Below are positions 6,452 to 10,348 of a stretch of 10,348 bases of DNA, in pieces. The translations under genes and the position numbers were made by a program. Source of the DNA: an uncultured Lachnospiraceae bacterium (lineage in GTDB: Bacteria; Bacillota; Clostridia; Lachnospirales; Lachnospiraceae); assembly GCA_910580005.1 (NCBI GenBank), contig CAJTXH010000102.1, forward strand, positions 1 through 10,348. Direction: 5' to 3'. The notes under the pieces are model-generated. The model saw only the letters and a list, made by a program, of their open reading frames with translations. It was not told the DNA's origin and did not search any database. Positions within the stretch are counted from its first letter, which is position 1. The number at the start of each line of letters is the position of its first letter.

Positions 6452-7753
6452 TTATTGTGGTATATTCATTATAAGACGGAATACAAAAATCCCATTATCA
6501 TTTTTAAAATCATATTCTCCTCCATATTTTTCTGCTGTCTTTACAATACTTGACACACCAACTCCTCCTGTAAATTCAGGCTTTGGCTGGCCATGCATGA
6601 TTTCCGTTTCTGCCTGGCATGTATTTCTACAGCAGATAACAAGTTTATTCTTTTTTCTTTTTATAAAAATATTAATAAAACATTCCTTTTCCTCATGTTT
6701 TAAAACCTCCATACAGCCATAAATTGCATTTTCATAAGCATTAGATAATATTGTTACAAGGTCAATATTAGGTATTGGGAACTTTCTTTCAAGTTCCACG
6801 TCCATTGTAACATTTATATTTTCTTTTTCTGCTTTTCTTGTATATGCAGAAAGAATATTATTAACTGCCGTATTAGCACATATAAATTTATTTACTTCAA
6901 TATTAGTTATTTTTTCATATTCCTTAAGGTACTGTAACAGTTCTTTATATTGCCCCCTTTGTGCAAACTCTGCAATAACTGTGTTATGGTGTCTGATATC
7001 ATGGCATATCCTCCTGCTTGATGCAACAGATTCATCTAAAATCTCCATCTGCCGCTCTAACAGCCTGTGGTTCATATGCATAAGCTGGTTTTCTTTCTGG
7101 TACTCCTGTTCCTTGCCAATGTGCAGGTAAAGCCTGTATATAAGTATCTGGAGCGTGCCAGTAAGAAAAAAGTTCATTCCAATCTGGAAAAGCCTGAATG
7201 GTGTATTTTCATGCCTTGGACTTAAAATATAGCCTATCCCGAAAAACAGGCTCACTATCATAACTGCCGCACTGAACCAGTCAAGTTCCTCTTCCACATA
7301 AATACTAAACGCTTTAATAGTTTCTTTCAAATATTTATTTATAAAATATGCTATAATTATTATTAATATAATACGTACAATTATATCCGCCCATATACTT
7401 CTGTCAAAGAAAATAACTGAAATTTCTATCCCTCCAACCATAAATAAGGCAAGCAGGTAAAAATCAAGTGCCAGTTTATATATAGATAAAAATAATGACC
7501 CGCTGCTCATAAATATAGCAAATATTATAAAACTGATATAAGCAGTAAACGGTCCTATCCTTACACAGCTCTTCCAGTCTTTAATATACCAGACGCCAAG
7601 CAGCATTGAAGCAGCAACCGTAAAAAATGAATAAAACTGTATTGTCTTTTTTATATCAAAACGTGGCGTACTTATCAATACATAAAATATAATTATACCT
7701 ATAATGCTTAATATAAATCTGGTTAATGCTATAAACAAAGAACCTCCTAACAT
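6452..7753 (-). CDS. GHKL-domain sensor histidine kinase (AgrC-like)
   Basis: This membrane sensor kinase of 433 aa is paired with the downstream LytTR regulator. The N-terminal half (to about residue 210) contains about seven hydrophobic segments, such as LSIIGIIIFYVLI and IIVRIILIIIIAYFI, as in peptide-sensing AgrC/HPK10 kinases. A coiled linker (about 214-245) leads to the phospho-accepting region SRRICHDIRHHN with the likely phosphorylated H251. The ATP-binding GHKL domain has its N box in ILSNAYENA (about 335-343) and its glycine box in GGVGVSSI (396-403). The start chosen is ATG 7753 because AGGTGAG precedes it; an in-frame ATG at 7771 has no ribosome binding site. The signal is unknown. 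No AgrD-like peptide or AgrB processing gene adjoins it, so it either senses a peptide made elsewhere or another cue. Confidence 0.92.
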   Translation of the reverse strand: MLGGSLFIALTRFILSIIGIIIFYVLISTPRFDIKKTIQFYSFFTVAASMLLGVWYIKDWKSCVRIGPFTAYISFIIFAIFMSSGSLFLSIYKLALDFYLLALFMVGGIEISVIFFDRSIWADIIVRIILIIIIAYFINKYLKETIKAFSIYVEEELDWFSAAVMIVSLFFGIGYILSPRHENTPFRLFQIGMNFFLTGTLQILIYRLYLHIGKEQEYQKENQLMHMNHRLLERQMEILDESVASSRRICHDIRHHNTVIAEFAQRGQYKELLQYLKEYEKITNIEVNKFICANTAVNNILSAYTRKAEKENINVTMDVELERKFPIPNIDLVTILSNAYENAIYGCMEVLKHEEKECFINIFIKRKKNKLVICCRNTCQAETEIMHGQPKPEFTGGVGVSSIVKTAEKYGGEYDFKNDNGIFVFRLIMNIPQ

Positions 7754-7807
7754 TCTCTCACCTGCTTTCATTAATATATAGAAAATATTTTCTTTATTAT
7801 TTTAATA

Positions 7808-7813
7808 ATTATA
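7808..7813 (-). promoter_or_regulatory. extended -10 promoter of the kinase-regulator operon
   Basis: On the minus strand TTGCTATAAT holds a perfect TATAAT with the upstream TGn of an extended -10 element, preceded by a T-rich run. No good -35 hexamer is found at 16-18 bp, which is usual for extended -10 promoters and for promoters that need an activator. It lies about 55 bp before the kinase start. Confidence 0.5.
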
Positions 7814-7965
7814 GCAAAAAAAAACCAAAAAGTTTATATATATGGTACAGTATGCACTTTTTAAGGTATATATAGTAACATATCTGTGCTTCCAGCACTG
7901 GTTATGTACACATTTTGTGGAAGGCTGGTCTTTTACTTAAATTTTCCTTCTTTGTAATGGCAGGC

Positions 7966-7994
7966 TTGACAATTCCCTGTTTCACCGTTAAAAT
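7966..7994 (+). promoter_or_regulatory. sigma-A promoter of the CNNM/CorC family gene
   Basis: A perfect TTGACA (7966-7971) is separated by 17 bp from TAAAAT (7989-7994, five of six consensus bases). Transcription would start near 8001, leaving a leader of about 42 nt that contains a small TATTGT/ACAATA hairpin and the ribosome binding site. It points away from the kinase promoter, so 7772-8042 is a divergent control region. Confidence 0.8.
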
Positions 7995-8042
7995 ATTTAT
8001 TGTCGTACATAAACAATAGATTTATTTGAATGGAGTGATTAT

Positions 8043-9374
8043 TTGGATCCTAGTGATGCATCGAAGATAGCAATATTATTTATCCTGTTGATGCTTTCTG
8101 CATTTTTTTCATCAGCAGAAACATGTCTTACAACTGTTAGTAAAATGCGCATAAAGTCTATGGCAGATGAAAGTGTTAAAAATGCCGCTCTTGTACTTAA
8201 GCTTGTAGAGAACCCTACAAAGCTTTTAAGCACGATACTTATAGGCAATAATATAGTTAATCTTTCTGCATCTTCACTTACGACCTCGTTTGCCATAGGG
8301 CTGGCAAAGAAAGCTGGCATGACAACAATGGAAAGTGCAATTACAGGGCTTGCCACAGGAATACTTACTATCCTTGTAATTATATTTGGTGAAATAGTGC
8401 CTAAATCATTTGCATCAATGAACAGTGAAAAAATGGCACTTGTATATGCAAAACCCATATATACGCTTGCCAATCTGTTCTATCCCCTCTCTTTCCTGTT
8501 TGACAAGCTTTCAGGCACACTTATGGGCATTTTCCAGAAAAATGGCGAGGAACGTCCGGCAATTACTGAAAATGAACTTCGTACAATACTTGATTTAAGC
8601 CACGAAGAAGGAGTCATTGAAACAGTAGAGAGGAAAATGATTACCAATGTTGTAGACTTTGGTGACTCTCTTGCAAAAGATGTAATGGTTCCTAAAATGG
8701 ATGTAGAGTTTGCCAGTGCAGACCTGTCATATGATGAACTTATAGAGTGTTATTCCAAAGAAAAATATTCACGTATGCCAGTATTTGATGACAGCCGTGA
8801 CAATATACTTGGAATAGTAAATCTTAAAGATGTGTTCTTCTATCATGGTGCTAAAGAAGAATTCCATATTACTGACATAATGAGGGAAGCTTATTTTACT
8901 TATGAATATAAGAAAATATCTGAACTGTTTTTTGAAATGAAAAAAGATTCTATAACAATGGCAATAGTCCTTGATGAATATGGCTCAACATCCGGGATAC
9001 TTACTATGGAAGATTTAATTGAAGAAATAGTTGGTGATATCCGTGATGAATATGATTCTAATGAAGAAGATGAAATTACAAAAATTGATGATGAAAACTA
9101 TATTCTGCTTGGAATTGCAAAACTTGATGACATTGATGAGGCACTTGGAATAAAAATACAATCTGAAGAATATGATTCAATAGCTGGCCATATAATAAAC
9201 CTGCTTGGGCATTTTCCAGATGCAGGGGAATCAGCAGAAGATGAATATGCAAGGTATACTGTTATTGAATCATCTAAAACCCGTATAGAAAAGGTTAAGC
9301 TACATCTGCTCCCAAGGAAAGATGAGGAGGAGGAAAAGCATAAGGAAGATAATGAAGAAGAAAACGGGGAATAA
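8043..9374 (+). CDS. CNNM/CBS/CorC-HlyC domain membrane protein (hemolysin family; probable ion transporter)
   Basis: This membrane protein of 443 aa belongs to the family historically called hemolysin C/CorC-like; related CNNM proteins handle magnesium and other cations. The N-terminal CNNM (DUF21) domain (1 to about 165) has about four hydrophobic segments and the motifs FSSAETCLT (22-30), ILIGNNIVN (65-73) and IIFGEIVPKSFA (113-124). A pair of CBS domains (about 205-330) follows, with KDVMVPKMD, SRMPVFDD and VLDEYGSTSGILTMEDLIEEIVG. A CorC_HlyC C-terminal domain (about 345-425) has YDSIAGHIINLLGHFP. The protein ends in a highly charged Glu/Lys tail (about 426-443). The start is a TTG, supported by GGAGTGA 7-8 bp upstream and the promoter at 7966-7994; no in-frame ATG gives the complete first helix. 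It is a single-gene unit. The hemolysin name should not be taken as function. Confidence 0.93.
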   Translation: MDPSDASKIAILFILLMLSAFFSSAETCLTTVSKMRIKSMADESVKNAALVLKLVENPTKLLSTILIGNNIVNLSASSLTTSFAIGLAKKAGMTTMESAITGLATGILTILVIIFGEIVPKSFASMNSEKMALVYAKPIYTLANLFYPLSFLFDKLSGTLMGIFQKNGEERPAITENELRTILDLSHEEGVIETVERKMITNVVDFGDSLAKDVMVPKMDVEFASADLSYDELIECYSKEKYSRMPVFDDSRDNILGIVNLKDVFFYHGAKEEFHITDIMREAYFTYEYKKISELFFEMKKDSITMAIVLDEYGSTSGILTMEDLIEEIVGDIRDEYDSNEEDEITKIDDENYILLGIAKLDDIDEALGIKIQSEEYDSIAGHIINLLGHFPDAGESAEDEYARYTVIESSKTRIEKVKLHLLPRKDEEEEKHKEDNEEENGE

Positions 9375-9386
9375 ATATATTTCTTT

Positions 9387-9428
9387 AAAAAAGATAACAC
9401 CAGCTTATAATGCTGTGTTATCTTTTTT
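9387..9428. terminator. strong bidirectional intrinsic terminator
   Basis: A13-bp perfect stem (AAAAAAGATAACA against TGTTATCTTTTTT) extends through one bulged C into CAGC/GCTG, closing a 7-nt loop. It ends in six T residues on the plus strand, and the A-run opposite gives the same on the minus strand. It sits between the stop of the CNNM/CorC gene and the stop of the convergent beta-helix gene, so it can end both transcripts. Confidence 0.9.
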
Positions 9429-9442
9429 AGTATCCTTCTGGT

Positions 9443-10348
9443 TTATGATATATTATCTGGTTTGCAGTCTTCATATGTGCATTTTTCTACCCTCATGCCT
9501 GCCACCCTGTCAACAGCCCCACCGCTGTATTCTGTCACACATCTTCTGAATATGCAGTTCTTTATCGTACCTTTCCTTCCATACATCTGTACTCCGGCTC
9601 CGCTTTTGGCACGGCAGTTTATAAAAACACATCTTTCTATATTGCCGCCCTGGCTGTAAACTGCACCTTTCTGGCAGAAATTAAATATACAGTCTGATAT
9701 TTCAGGCTGGTAGGCATTATAAACCGCCCTGCCGCCATCCATATTGCGGAAAAGTGACTTAGTAATGCTTATACGTGTATTTAACAGATTAACACCGCCA
9801 GTCTTTAACATGCCATCAAGCTCACAATGGTGTATGCTGCACTCTTTGGCATTGTCAAGGTATAACATATCACCTCCTTCAAGGTGGTTAGATACAATTC
9901 TTGCATTGTTAATTATAAGGCTTCCAGAACAACGTAATGGGTAATTAAGGTAAATATTAGCATTTTCAATTACAAGCTTTCCACTTAGCCCTATTGATAC
10001 AGGGCAGTCTATTATAGTAGATACCCCGATATGGTATTCTCCCTTTATTATAACTTCCCTTTGTGAAGTGAGGTGCTGTACAATTTCAGCACCTGACGGA
10101 TGGCAGTCTGAATATTCAAGCCTGGCAGATTTTCCTTCCAGTGAGCCTGAATAATATACTGCTGCCCCATACTCTGCCACATTACACCTTGTAAAACGGC
10201 ATCCTGACATAATAGTGCCATTTGTGCCATAAACTGCACCACCACGTTTTGCCTCACAGTCATGGAAATGGCAGTCTTTTATGCTGGTTTTGCCTCCCCT
10301 TGCCATAATTGCGCCGCCATCTTCCGGTGAATAACATTCATAAAACCC
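9443..10348 (-). CDS. right-handed beta-helix repeat protein, Cys-rich (5' end outside the window)
   Basis: The last 301 residues of a larger protein are present; the N-terminus lies beyond the right edge. The frame is open to base 10348. The ATG at 10306 is internal, because a GGA-type coil (ECYSPEDGGAI) already precedes it. Repeated coils of about 20-25 residues have the form IxxCxFxxC, a short turn, GGAVxxxxG, as in DCHFHDCEAKRGGAVYG, GCRFTRCNVAEYGAAVYY, RCVFINCRAKSGAGVQMYG and NCIFRRCVTEYSGGAV. This is a parallel beta-helix pattern resembling the GGA[ILV]/FxxN repeats of autotransporter-like surface proteins, but with Cys where Asn is usual. A less regular stretch (about 90-185 of the visible part) has shorter coils. 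Export, substrate binding or adhesion cannot be judged without the N-terminus. It ends in DNIS and a TAA, followed by the terminator at 9387-9428. Confidence 0.85.
   Translation of the reverse strand, partial: GFYECYSPEDGGAIMARGGKTSIKDCHFHDCEAKRGGAVYGTNGTIMSGCRFTRCNVAEYGAAVYYSGSLEGKSARLEYSDCHPSGAEIVQHLTSQREVIIKGEYHIGVSTIIDCPVSIGLSGKLVIENANIYLNYPLRCSGSLIINNARIVSNHLEGGDMLYLDNAKECSIHHCELDGMLKTGGVNLLNTRISITKSLFRNMDGGRAVYNAYQPEISDCIFNFCQKGAVYSQGGNIERCVFINCRAKSGAGVQMYGRKGTIKNCIFRRCVTEYSGGAVDRVAGMRVEKCTYEDCKPDNIS

Noticed and set aside
10264..10306. The ATG at 10306 as the start of the beta-helix protein.
   Set aside because: The frame remains open to the window edge and already encodes another coil before it; there is no ribosome binding site in front.

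Overview
The window looks like chromosomal DNA of a low-GC, motile, anaerobic Firmicute, most likely a Lachnospiraceae-type Clostridia. This is inferred from AT-rich intergenic DNA, strong AGGAGG-type ribosome binding sites, textbook sigma-A promoters, a methyl-accepting chemotaxis protein, an AgrC/AgrA-style two-component system and a clostridial-looking L32. No tRNA, rRNA, CRISPR array, insertion sequence or phage gene was seen.

Left part (1-3760): a chemoreceptor gene (+) converges with a Na/Pi cotransporter-PhoU gene (-). A GC-rich hairpin with A/T tracts on both sides separates them and probably stops transcription from either direction. A stretch of about 600 bp without a confident gene (3761-4366) follows. 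It holds a probable promoter and roughly 300-nt leader for the cotransporter, including a possible small ORF, and the terminator of the gene to its right.

Centre (4227-7813), all minus strand: in transcription order, a GHKL sensor kinase, a LytTR response regulator, a HigA-like XRE protein, a short SprA-related HEXXH putative metalloprotease and ribosomal protein L32. The kinase and regulator form one operon, and no AgrB/AgrD signal-peptide genes adjoin them. The XRE gene may be co-transcribed with them. The metalloprotease and L32 each have their own consensus promoter, and L32 has its own terminator, so this is a run of separate small units rather than one operon.

Right part (7772-10348): a promoter on the plus strand, divergent from the kinase, drives a CNNM/CBS/CorC-HlyC membrane protein that starts with TTG. 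A bidirectional hairpin terminator separates it from a convergent, 5'-truncated gene for a cysteine-rich right-handed beta-helix protein that runs off the right edge.

Nothing here forms a clear new multi-gene system. The points most worth a second look are the Cx[FY]xxC ladder of the beta-helix protein, the metalloprotease with its promoter-proximal palindromes next to a toxin-less HigA-like regulator, the unexplained leader of the cotransporter, and L32 standing alone outside its usual fatty-acid-synthesis context.
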